Shown here in pieces: positions 17,104 through 24,433 of a DNA stretch of 64,000 nucleotides (position 1 is its first letter; the number at the start of each line of letters is the position of its first letter). Origin of the DNA: Pyrinomonadaceae bacterium. Lineage in GTDB: Bacteria; Acidobacteriota; Blastocatellia; Pyrinomonadales; Pyrinomonadaceae. A program made the translations under genes and the position numbers. The notes under the pieces are model-generated. The model was given only the letters and a program-made list of their open reading frames with translations, was not told where the DNA came from and ran no database searches. The stretch is from the NCBI GenBank assembly GCA_021228405.1, contig JAJQRF010000005.1, forward strand, positions 62,001 to 126,000. Reading direction: 5' to 3'.

Positions 17104-18189
17104 TTATAATTTTGCTTCGTTCGGTGCGGCAAACGAAATGCCGATGTCGCGTGCGGTGCGGACGAGCTGACCGTCAACCGGAACGGTTTTCAGGTTTGCC
17201 ACCGCATCTCTGAGCGGAACGGTCGTGACTTCGCCCGCTCGCAGAGCAACCATCTTTCCTGTCTGCCCGTTTGCCAGAGCACGCACCGCACAGGCTCCGA
17301 AATTCGTGCCGAGCATTCGGTCGAAAGCGTTCGGCGAACCGCCGCGCTGAAGATGTCCGAGCACGACGCAGCGTGATTCTTTGCCCGTCGCGGCTTCGAT
17401 ACGGCGGCGCAGGTGACTGCCGACTCCGCCTAATCGCAAGGCTTCCTTATCCAGATAGATCGGTTGTTCGCCGACTTCGACCGCGCCTTCGGCGATGACG
17501 ATATTAGTAAAACGCGAACCCGCTTTGTCGCGCTGTTTGATCTTGTCCAACACCGAGTCGAACGAAAAAGGAACTTCGGGAATTACAATCACGTCCGCAC
17601 TTCCGGCAAGCCCGGCGTGAAGCGCGATCCAACCCGTGTTTCTTCCCATTACTTCGAGAATCATCACGCGGTCGTGCGAGGCGGCGGTCGTGTGAAGGCG
17701 GTCGAGTGCTTCGGTTGCAATGTCGATCGCCGTCATAAATCCGAACGTCAATTCGGTTGCCGCGAGATCGTTGTCGATCGTTTTCGGAACACCGATCACG
17801 GGAAAACCGTGTTTGTGAAACTTTTCCGCAATTGCCAGAGTTCCTTCGCCGCCGAGCGCGATCAAGGCTTCGATTTCGAGTTTTTTGAGATTTTCGATGG
17901 CTTCTTCGACGGGCATTTCGGGAATAATCGCTTTTCCGTCAACGATCTTGCAGAAGCTTCCGCGATTGCGCGTGCCGAGAATTGTTCCGCCGCGCGGTAA
18001 AATCCCGCTGACGGCTTTCAAGGTCAGTTTCGTTACTTTCGGATCGCCCAGAATACCGTCAAAGCTGTCTTCGATGCCGATACATTTCATCCCGAATTCG
18101 CCGATAGCCGTGCGAACAACTGCTCTGATAACAGCATTTAAGCCCGGCGCATCACCGCCGCCCGTCAAAATCCCGATTTGTTTATACAT
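17104..18189 (-). CDS. pfkA: 6-phosphofructokinase
   Basis: A 361-residue phosphofructokinase that phosphorylates fructose 6-phosphate. Motifs: GGGDAPGLNAVIR (10-22), GGEGT (113-117), PKTIDND (135-141) and MILEVMGRNTGWIAL. Gly at the position after Glu in GGEGT (Gly104 of E. coli) points to ATP rather than pyrophosphate as donor. The Lys of PKTIDND (Lys124) is otherwise seen in pyrophosphate-type and in actinobacterial group III ATP enzymes. The E. coli Asp103 position is Glu here. I read it as a group III ATP enzyme, with moderate certainty. It is divergent from the rRNA methyltransferase. Confidence 0.9.
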   Translation of the reverse strand: MYKQIGILTGGGDAPGLNAVIRAVVRTAIGEFGMKCIGIEDSFDGILGDPKVTKLTLKAVSGILPRGGTILGTRNRGSFCKIVDGKAIIPEMPVEEAIENLKKLEIEALIALGGEGTLAIAEKFHKHGFPVIGVPKTIDNDLAATELTFGFMTAIDIATEALDRLHTTAASHDRVMILEVMGRNTGWIALHAGLAGSADVIVIPEVPFSFDSVLDKIKQRDKAGSRFTNIVIAEGAVEVGEQPIYLDKEALRLGGVGSHLRRRIEAATGKESRCVVLGHLQRGGSPNAFDRMLGTNFGACAVRALANGQTGKMVALRAGEVTTVPLRDAVANLKTVPVDGQLVRTARDIGISFAAPNEAKL

Positions 18190-18392
18190 AATGAAAAGGA
18201 GTTCCCAAGTTAAAAATAAACATTCTACTTGAAGAACCCGAAAAATACTAAATTGATTATAAATTTTTCCAAAGCATTAGAAAGATTTTGGATTTTCCGT
18301 TTTTTGATGTCTATTTCAGATTAAACCGAAAATATCGACAATTCAAGATTCGATTCGCCAAAACACATTTGCAAGGCTAAAATTTAAGGTTT

Positions 18393-19556
18393 ATGTCAAA
18401 AGTATTTGTAAATCAAAAAGGCGCAAAGCGAATCCGTAAAGGTCATTTATGGATTTATAAAAGCGACGTTCTCAAGATCGATGCAAACGGCGGCGATGTC
18501 GTTTCCGTTTTCGACGAAGCCAAAAACTTCGTCGGCAAGGCATTTTACAGCGATTCGTCGGAAATCACCCTCCGCATTTTTACCACGAAAAAGGAAGAGA
18601 TCGACCGCGATTACTGGAAAAACAAGATCGCCGACGCTTACAAACGCCGTCCGCCGCTCGAAGATTCAAACACGAATTCGATGCGCGTCATCAATTCCGA
18701 AGGCGATCTGATTCCTTCTTTGATCGTCGATTTTTACAACGGAATTTTCGTCATTCAGACGCTCACGCAAGGAACCGAGAAACTGAAACAAACCTTCATC
18801 GAGATTTTGCGCGACGAATTTTCGCCGCAGGCAATCGTCGAAAGAAACGATGCGCGGGTTCGTTTACTTGAAAAACTGGAAATTCAAAATTCGGTTTTAT
18901 ACGGCGAAGTTCCCGCCGAAACCGTCATCGAGCAGGACGGCATCAAATTTTTCATTACGCCGCTCGAAGGACAAAAAACGGGTTCGTTTCTCGACCAGCG
19001 CGAAAATCACTTCGCGGCGCGAAAATACGCTTTCGGTCGTGCGCTCGATTGTTTTACCTTTAACGGCGGATTTGCGCTGAACATCGCGTCATCCTGCGAA
19101 AAAGTAACCGCGCTCGACATTTCGGACGAAGCGATAAATCTGGCAAAACGAAACGCCGAATTGAACGAAATCTCGAACGTCGATTTTCAAACGGCGAACG
19201 TTTTCGATGCCTTGCGCGAGCTTGAAAAATTGGGCGAAAAATTTGACACGATCGTTCTCGACCCGCCCGCGTTCGTCAAAAACCGCAACGCTCTGAAACA
19301 AGCCGTGCGCGGTTACAAGGAAATAAATCTGCGGGCTTTGAAGCTTTTGAACACGAACGGGATTTTGATAACCTGTTCGTGTTCGTATCATTTTACCGAA
19401 GAGATTTTCCTGCAAACGATGGAAGAAGCCGTCCGCGATTCGAGGCGCAAAGTTCACCTCGTCGAAAAAAGAATCCAGTCTTCCGATCATCCGATCTTGG
19501 TCGGAATGCCCGAAACTTACTATCTGAAATGTTTTATATTTCGCGTCATCGAATAA
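18393..19556 (+). CDS. rlmI: Class I rRNA (cytosine-C5) methyltransferase, RlmI type
   Basis: A 387-residue enzyme of the RlmI / YccW family, which methylates a cytosine of 23S rRNA (C1962 in E. coli) with S-adenosylmethionine. An N-terminal PUA domain (residues 1-75, AKRIRKGHLWIYKSDV) is followed by a linker domain and a Rossmann methyltransferase fold (ALDCFTFNGGFALNIA, motif I). It also has LDPPAFVKN (motif IV) and the TCSCSYH segment with the catalytic cysteine (motif VI). Length fits the family. Convergent with the S41 protease and separated from it by a terminator. Confidence 0.9.
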   Translation: MSKVFVNQKGAKRIRKGHLWIYKSDVLKIDANGGDVVSVFDEAKNFVGKAFYSDSSEITLRIFTTKKEEIDRDYWKNKIADAYKRRPPLEDSNTNSMRVINSEGDLIPSLIVDFYNGIFVIQTLTQGTEKLKQTFIEILRDEFSPQAIVERNDARVRLLEKLEIQNSVLYGEVPAETVIEQDGIKFFITPLEGQKTGSFLDQRENHFAARKYAFGRALDCFTFNGGFALNIASSCEKVTALDISDEAINLAKRNAELNEISNVDFQTANVFDALRELEKLGEKFDTIVLDPPAFVKNRNALKQAVRGYKEINLRALKLLNTNGILITCSCSYHFTEEIFLQTMEEAVRDSRRKVHLVEKRIQSSDHPILVGMPETYYLKCFIFRVIE

Positions 19557-19557
19557 A

Positions 19558-19592
19558 AAAAAGCGGTTCGATTTCTCGAACCGTTTACTTTT
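19558..19592. terminator. Terminator between convergent rlmI and S41 protease genes
   Basis: A stem of GCGGTTCGA / TCGAACCGT type with loop TTTC, flanked by A8 on the left and a long T-run on the right, so it can work in both directions. Confidence 0.85.
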
Positions 19593-19607
19593 TTTTTTGA
19601 TTGACTT

Positions 19608-21227
19608 TTAATTCTTTGCGATAAGTTTCTGCGCTTCCGGCATTGATTCGATCGCCTTCAAAACTTGCGGGTCTTTTTCGAGCAAAACCTGCGCGCCGGC
19701 TTCGTTTGAATAATTTGCGGTTGCCAATTCTTCGCGGATTCGCATTTTGGCATAATCGATCTGGCTGTTGACCGCTTCCGCCGACAATCCCAAATCTTTA
19801 TTGGCGACCGCATAATTTCGATAAGCCTCGAAGAGTTTGTCGTTGATTTGCAAATCGTTCGGGTCGATCGTTAAATTATAGTTTTGTTTATCGACCTTAT
19901 AAGATTCAAATCCGGGAATTTTTCCCGCCACCAGCTGACGGACGAAGAAGAACGCGCCTTCATTCAGATAATAACGCAAACGCGAGAATTGAAGTGCAGA
20001 GGCTTTCACGTCGGGTTCGATGCCGCGACCGCCGTATAAAACTCTGCCGTTCGCCGTCGTTACAGGACTTCCGGCAGGTTTCGGTTTCGCGTCCGTCGCC
20101 GGTTCCGCACCGCCGCTCTGATGTGTGTAATATTCATAGATCGAACCGCTCGAATAATCTCTTTGCAGTGAACGACCGAACGGCGTGTAATATCTCGCCG
20201 TTGTCAGCGTCAAGCCGGTGCCGTATGGAAGCTGGAAAATTCTCTGCACGAGTCCTTTTCCGAAACTGTCTGTCCCGACGATCACGCCGCGCCCGTAATC
20301 CTGCACCGCGCCCGCGACGATCTCCGAAGCCGAAGCCGAACCGCCGTTTATCATCACGACGAGCGGAATTTCCTCCATTTCACTGCCGATGGTTTTGAGT
20401 TCCTGCGAACGCGTATAGCTCGAACGACCTTTCACCGAAACGACCGTTTTGCCCTGCGGCACGAAACGGCTGACGACTTCGATCGCTTGCGGAAGCAAAC
20501 CGCCCGGATTTCCGCGGAGATCGAGAATCAGGGATTTCATTCCCTGTTTTTTCAAACTGCTCAGGGCTTCGTCCAATTCTTCGGCGGTCGTTTCCTGAAA
20601 TCCGCCGACAAGCCCGACGTAGCCGACGTTGTTGGGAAGCATAAAGAAATTACGGATCGAAGGAAGCGGAACGCCGCCGCGCGTGATCGTCAGTTCGACG
20701 GGAGTTGTGCTTCCGACGCGTTCAAACTTGACGGTGACGGGCGTTCCGCGTTCGCCGCGCACGTTTTTGGAAACTTCCGCGCTCGACCAATCTTTCGCAT
20801 CTTTGCCGTCAACCGCGACGAATTTATCGCCGTAACGAACGCCGCCTTTTTCCGCCGGGGTTCCGGGAATCACGGATTGGACGTAAACGCCGTTTTCGTG
20901 CTGTAAAATCGAAACGCCGATGCCGTAGAATTGCGATGCCTGTTCTTCGTAAAGCTTGCGAAACTCGTCCTTCGTGAAAAATGAAGAATGCGGGTCGAGC
21001 GTCCAGAGCATTCCCTGAATCGAACTTTCCGAAACCTTTTCGTGATCGACCGTGCCGCCGTAATTATCGTCGATGACGGTCAGAGCTTCCTTGTAATCTG
21101 TCACCACCTGCGTCGTCGTGAGGCTCGAATCAGCCGAGATTCTGAGCGGCGAATGTCCGAAAATTCCGCCCAAAACCGCCCCAAGTCCAATCAAAATAAC
21201 GGCAATAACCGCAAACTTTTTATTCAT
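19608..21227 (-). CDS. S41-family C-terminal processing peptidase
   Basis: A 539-residue periplasmic protease of the CtpA/Prc family. A signal anchor (1-25) is followed by an N-terminal helical region and a PDZ domain (about 95-185, YGIGVSILQHENGVYVQSVI). The catalytic domain holds the Ser299-Lys324 dyad (GGSASASEIVAGAVQDYGRG, then SFGKG; spacing 25 as in Prc and plant CtpA). Residues 350-400 contain a Pro/Ala/Lys-rich insertion. These enzymes trim or degrade envelope proteins. It is monocistronic and divergent from a glycosyltransferase gene. Confidence 0.92.
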   Translation of the reverse strand: MNKKFAVIAVILIGLGAVLGGIFGHSPLRISADSSLTTTQVVTDYKEALTVIDDNYGGTVDHEKVSESSIQGMLWTLDPHSSFFTKDEFRKLYEEQASQFYGIGVSILQHENGVYVQSVIPGTPAEKGGVRYGDKFVAVDGKDAKDWSSAEVSKNVRGERGTPVTVKFERVGSTTPVELTITRGGVPLPSIRNFFMLPNNVGYVGLVGGFQETTAEELDEALSSLKKQGMKSLILDLRGNPGGLLPQAIEVVSRFVPQGKTVVSVKGRSSYTRSQELKTIGSEMEEIPLVVMINGGSASASEIVAGAVQDYGRGVIVGTDSFGKGLVQRIFQLPYGTGLTLTTARYYTPFGRSLQRDYSSGSIYEYYTHQSGGAEPATDAKPKPAGSPVTTANGRVLYGGRGIEPDVKASALQFSRLRYYLNEGAFFFVRQLVAGKIPGFESYKVDKQNYNLTIDPNDLQINDKLFEAYRNYAVANKDLGLSAEAVNSQIDYAKMRIREELATANYSNEAGAQVLLEKDPQVLKAIESMPEAQKLIAKN

Positions 21228-21449
21228 TGCTCAAACTCCAAAACTTTTACCAATATATCACAAAATTAGTTGTCGAAAATGAAATTCACGTTGTCGGAAA
21301 GAATCGAATCGCAACTTTTCGTGTGAATAATCCGGCTTGCCTGACTGTTTCTCGCCGAAATCGTCACTGTTAATACGGAAATTATTAATTATTGTTTTTA
21401 GACCTATTTACTTTTGAATAATAACGCTTTAACATAAGCCTTTTGCAAA

Positions 21450-22193
21450 ATGAAACCAGAACTTTCCATCGTAATCCCTGCGTTTGAAGAGCAGGACAGA
21501 CTCGGCGAATCGGTCGAGAAAATTCTTAACTTCATCAAGAAAGAAAATCTCAACGCCGAACTCATTATTGTCGATGACGGTTCAAAAGATAAAACCGCCG
21601 AAGTCGGCAAAAACGTCTGCGCGAAATATCCCGAAATTCAAACGAACGTCATCCGTTACGAAGAAAATCGCGGTAAGGGTTTCGCCGTCAAAACCGGACT
21701 GCTTGCCGCAAACGCCGACATTGCTTTATTTTCCGATGCAGACCTTTCGACACCGATCGAAGAAACGCCGAAGCTCGTCGATCCGATCAAAAAAGGCGAA
21801 TTCGATCTCACGTTCGGTTCGCGGGCTTTGGATCGTTCGCTCATCGGCACGCGTCAACCGTGGCGGCGCGAACAGGGCGGCAAGGTTTTCAACATCATCG
21901 TGCGAACGTTGACGGGCTTGCCTTTCTGGGATACGCAATGCGGTTTCAAAGCCTTTAATATGAAGAAATTTCGTCCGCTTTTAGACGTGATGCAGATCGA
22001 CCGTTTCGGCTTCGATGTCGAATTTCTCTATGTTGCCAATCTTCACGGCTTGAAATTAAAGGAAATCGCCGTTCGCTGGGATCACGACGAACGAACAAAG
22101 GTAAATGTTTTCCGCGACAGCCAGCGAATGTTCAACGAAGTCCGGCTGATTCGCAAAAACGCGAAAAAAGGCGTTTACGGCAAACAGAAATAA
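21450..22193 (+). CDS. Family 2 glycosyltransferase, dolichyl-phosphate glucosyltransferase-like
   Basis: A 247-residue GT2 enzyme. The GT-A fold is clear: ELSIVIPAFEEQDRLGESVE (4-23), DDGSKDKTAEV (46-56), and the metal-binding SDADLSTP (about 95-102). These are followed by RRTLTGLPFWDTQCGFKAF-type residues characteristic of the ALG5 / dolichyl-phosphate beta-glucosyltransferase group (ARTLTGLPFWDTQCGFKAF type). It has no C-terminal membrane domain. Likely it loads a sugar from a nucleotide donor onto a polyprenyl phosphate for glycan export. A 21-bp array follows. Confidence 0.85.
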   Translation: MKPELSIVIPAFEEQDRLGESVEKILNFIKKENLNAELIIVDDGSKDKTAEVGKNVCAKYPEIQTNVIRYEENRGKGFAVKTGLLAANADIALFSDADLSTPIEETPKLVDPIKKGEFDLTFGSRALDRSLIGTRQPWRREQGGKVFNIIVRTLTGLPFWDTQCGFKAFNMKKFRPLLDVMQIDRFGFDVEFLYVANLHGLKLKEIAVRWDHDERTKVNVFRDSQRMFNEVRLIRKNAKKGVYGKQK

Positions 22194-22237
22194 CTTTTTC
22201 ACTGCAAGCTTAAAGCAAGGGATTAGAGCGGGTTCCG

Positions 22238-22296
22238 AGTCCCTGCTTTAGCAGGCTGATTTTCGGCGAATTACCGCCTAAAGGCGGGACTCTAAA
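22238..22296. repeat. Dispersed repeat R2, copy 2
   Basis: CCGAGTCCCTGCTTTAGCAG with its hairpin, CTGATTTTCGGCGAATT, then CCGCCTAAAGGCGGGACTC. The same hairpin types (CCGCC..GGCGG next to GAGTCCC) occur at 11628-11690. The two ends (GAGTCCC and GGGACTC) are inverted, as in a miniature fold-back element. Confidence 0.55.
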
Positions 22297-22299
22297 CGA

Positions 22300-22516
22300 A
22301 AATCTCGCGGAGTGCGGGAAAAATATCTCGGAGTGCAGAAACTTTTCCCGTGTGCCGAGATTTTTTTCCCGCACTCCGAGATATTTTTCCTGCACTTCCA
22401 GATATTTTTCCCGCACTCCGAGATTTTTTTCCCGCACTCCGGGATATTTTTCCTGCACCTCCAGATTTTTTTCCTGCGACCCAAGATTTTTTCCCCGCGT
22501 TCCGGGATATTTTTGC
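22300..22516. repeat. 21-bp-periodic array 2 (GAGATTTTTTTCCCGCACTC type)
   Basis: The unit start GAGA / CAGA / GGGA recurs at 22357, 22378, 22399, 22420, 22441, 22462, 22483 and 22504. That is eight units exactly 21 bp apart. Upstream (22301-22345) two units lie in inverted orientation (TCTCGCGGAGTGCGGGAAAA) with slightly irregular spacing, so the array can fold back. Both strands have long frames of heptapeptides (EIFFPHS on plus, NLGVREK on minus). It lies between two convergent genes. Confidence 0.85.
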
Positions 22517-22903
22517 CTAATCATTATGCGGTTTAGTCTTACTCACCCAAACCGCAAAGATTACGCCGATCACCAGATCGGGAATGCCTGAACCGATTGC
22601 TTTGAGCGGCAATTCACCGAGCAAAACAAAGATCATTATCAGCAAAGCAAAGGAAATCTTGCCGAGTGCGGCGATGGTTATAAATAGCCTTTCGCGCGTT
22701 GCGGACAATGCTTGCCAAAGATAGCCGATGCCGAAAAGAAAGATAAAAAGCGCGACGACCCAACCGTAAAACGCATTTCCCGCTTCCGGCAGACCGCCCG
22801 CTTTTCGCAGTTCAACGAACCAAGGCAGAAATGCCGCCGCGCCCGCCGTGTTCAGAAAAAAACTTACGATCAGCGATGCCTTAAAAAATTTCTCTATTTT
22901 CAT
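22517..22903 (-). CDS. Small four-helix membrane protein
   Basis: A 128-residue protein with four predicted transmembrane helices (FFKASLIVSFFLNTAGAAAF, YGWVVALFIFLFGIGYLW, ERLFITIAALGKISFALLIM, IGSGIPDLVIGVIFAVWV). A GGAGAAAA ribosome-binding site precedes the ATG. No family recognised beyond a general small inner-membrane protein. Its stop is only 1-2 nt from the edge of the 21-bp array. Confidence 0.7.
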   Translation of the reverse strand: MKIEKFFKASLIVSFFLNTAGAAAFLPWFVELRKAGGLPEAGNAFYGWVVALFIFLFGIGYLWQALSATRERLFITIAALGKISFALLIMIFVLLGELPLKAIGSGIPDLVIGVIFAVWVSKTKPHND

Positions 22904-23110
22904 TTTTCTCCTTTTGAAATCGAATTTTCGCGAAATCTCTTTTACTCGATCTTAAATCGTCTGCCGTCTTAAAAATAAATCAAGAATTTCTTTTTTTTCT
23001 CCGTTTCTCCGCCGTCTGGAAAGGTGTTGCTTCAAAAGTTTAATTGTTCAGGCGAATTTTTTATTTTTTCTTTCGTGAAATTTAGGCTTTTTTATGGCAA
23101 TCTATCATTT

Positions 23111-23857
23111 ATGACTGCAAAATTAAACGTCAATATCGACCACGTCGCCACAATTCGTCAGGCGCGTAAAACTATCGAACCGAGCATCGTTACTGCCGCC
23201 GTTATCTGCGAACAGGCGGGCGCAAACGGCATTACCGTTCACTTACGCGGCGACCGCCGGCACATCCAGGACCGCGACATCGAGATTTTGCGCGAAGTCG
23301 TCACGACTTATTTGAACGTCGAAATGGCGGCGACCGAGGAAATGATCGAGATCGCCGTCCGCACAAAGCCTGACGCGGTTTCGCTCGTGCCCGAAAACCC
23401 GTTTGAGGTCACGACCGAAGGCGGTCTGGACGTTATCAAAAATAAGGAAACGGTTCAAAACGCGGTCGAAAAGATGAAAGCGGTCGGCATTTTCGTCAGC
23501 ATTTTTATCGATCCGAACGAAGACCAAATAAAAGTTGCCGCCGAGATCGGCGCACAGCAAGTCGAACTTTGCACTGCCGAATATGCCGAACTGACCTTAA
23601 GTTCACGCGCCGCGCACGGCGAAGGTTTGAAGAAAGCCGAAGCCGAGATACAACGCATCAAACACGCCGCTGAAACCGCAAAGAGTTTAGGCTTGATCGT
23701 CGCCGCCGGACACGGTTTGACCTATCGAAACGTCGGCGCACTCGCCGCAATTCCCGAAATCACCGAATTCAACATCGGTCACAACATCATTTCCCGCGCC
23801 GTTTTCACAGGGCTTTACCACGCCGTCGAAGAAATGATCGAAGCGATTAAAAATTAA
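23111..23857 (+). CDS. pdxJ: Pyridoxine 5'-phosphate synthase
   Basis: PdxJ condenses 3-amino-2-oxopropyl phosphate with 1-deoxy-D-xylulose 5-phosphate to form pyridoxine 5'-phosphate, the last ring-closing step of the DXP-dependent vitamin B6 pathway. The frame opens earlier (23024), but the family N-terminus begins at the ATG at 23111 (MTAKLNVNIDHVATIRQARK), giving 248 residues. Conserved blocks include ITVHLRGDRRHIQDRDI, EVTTEGGLDV, SIFIDPNEDQI, AAGHGLTYRN and EFNIGHNIISRAVF. Divergent from the small membrane protein gene. Confidence 0.95.
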   Translation: MTAKLNVNIDHVATIRQARKTIEPSIVTAAVICEQAGANGITVHLRGDRRHIQDRDIEILREVVTTYLNVEMAATEEMIEIAVRTKPDAVSLVPENPFEVTTEGGLDVIKNKETVQNAVEKMKAVGIFVSIFIDPNEDQIKVAAEIGAQQVELCTAEYAELTLSSRAAHGEGLKKAEAEIQRIKHAAETAKSLGLIVAAGHGLTYRNVGALAAIPEITEFNIGHNIISRAVFTGLYHAVEEMIEAIKN

Positions 23858-23859
23858 AA

Positions 23860-23887
23860 AAAGTGCAGACCTTTCGATCTGCACTTT
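23860..23887 (-). terminator. Terminator of the acidic small-protein gene
   Basis: AAAGTGCAGA / TCTGCACTTT stem (23860-23869 with 23878-23887). On the minus strand it is followed by T7 and more T, so it ends transcription of the minus-strand gene at 23919. On the plus strand it is followed by C5, so it is weaker for pdxJ. Confidence 0.8.
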
Positions 23888-23918
23888 CCCCCGCGTTTCC
23901 CCGTTGCCTTAAGAGTGT

Positions 23919-24170
23919 TTAGCTGTTGTTGCCGTATTTGTCAAAATCCTCATCGCCTTCGGCTTTGCCGGGCGTTCTGCCCGGATCGTCCGCTTTGATA
24001 TCCGATTTTGAATCCTCTGCGTTTTCACGCCAGGTCGTATCGCCTACTTTGTCTTCTTCTTCCAGTAAACCGTCTTCCGTGACCGACGAATTTGCCGCCG
24101 GATTCATTTCCTTGTTGCTCGTCCAATCGCCCTGATCGTTTGCCGTTTTGTTTCCGAATATTCCTGCCAT
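23919..24170 (-). CDS. Small acidic hydrophilic protein, unknown
   Basis: An 83-residue protein starting at the ATG at 24170, which has AGGGGGAAAT just upstream; a longer frame to 24203 lacks such a site. The sequence is rich in Asp, Glu, Asn, Lys and Gly, without hydrophobic core or Cys (LLEEEDKVGDTTWRENAEDS), so it is probably disordered. No family recognised. A compound inverted repeat lies just upstream and its own terminator downstream. Confidence 0.65.
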   Translation of the reverse strand: MAGIFGNKTANDQGDWTSNKEMNPAANSSVTEDGLLEEEDKVGDTTWRENAEDSKSDIKADDPGRTPGKAEGDEDFDKYGNNS

Positions 24171-24187
24171 ATTTCCCCCTTGCCCGA

Positions 24188-24291
24188 GGACAACTGAAAA
24201 CAAAAATCTGTTTTGATTCTTGTTTGATTACCTTTTGCCCAATCCACCTTCCGAGTGGGAATCAAAACTCATTTCTTCCTTCAGTTGTCCT
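24188..24291. repeat. Nested inverted repeat upstream of the acidic small protein
   Basis: AGGACAACTGAA (24188-24199) is exactly complementary to TTCAGTTGTCCT (24280-24291). Inside, GTTTTGATTC (24210-24219) pairs with GAATCAAAAC (24259-24268). The two nested pairs fold into one compound hairpin of about 104 nt. It may be a regulatory leader or a small fold-back element. Confidence 0.7.
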
Positions 24292-24323
24292 ATGTTCAGG
24301 CTATTTTGCAACGACCGTGCCAT

Positions 24324-24362
24324 AAAAAAGCAGGAGTTTTCATTGAAAACTCCCGCTTTTTT
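24324..24362 (-). terminator. Terminator of the S9 peptidase gene
   Basis: AAAAAAGC-GGGAGTTTTC with GAAAACTCC-GCTTTTTT on the minus strand, one mismatched base pair in the stem, followed by a T-run. It lies 70 nt past the peptidase stop. Confidence 0.8.
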
Positions 24363-24433
24363 GTATCGAATCGAATCAACTCTGATTTGATTCAAGACAA
24401 TTTTACTGTGTATGAAAATCGCCTCGAATCAAA

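Larger units (their letters stand above)
22194..22516. other. Gene-free convergent gap with repeats
   Basis: Contains dispersed repeat R2 copy 2 (22238-22296) and the 21-bp-periodic array 2. No ordinary terminator with a T-run was found. Open frames across the array on both strands are repeat artefacts. Confidence 0.7.

Noticed and set aside
22210-22591. Frames on both strands over array 2
   Set aside because: Both strands are open at the same time, which is expected from the repeat and not from coding. No start signal fits.
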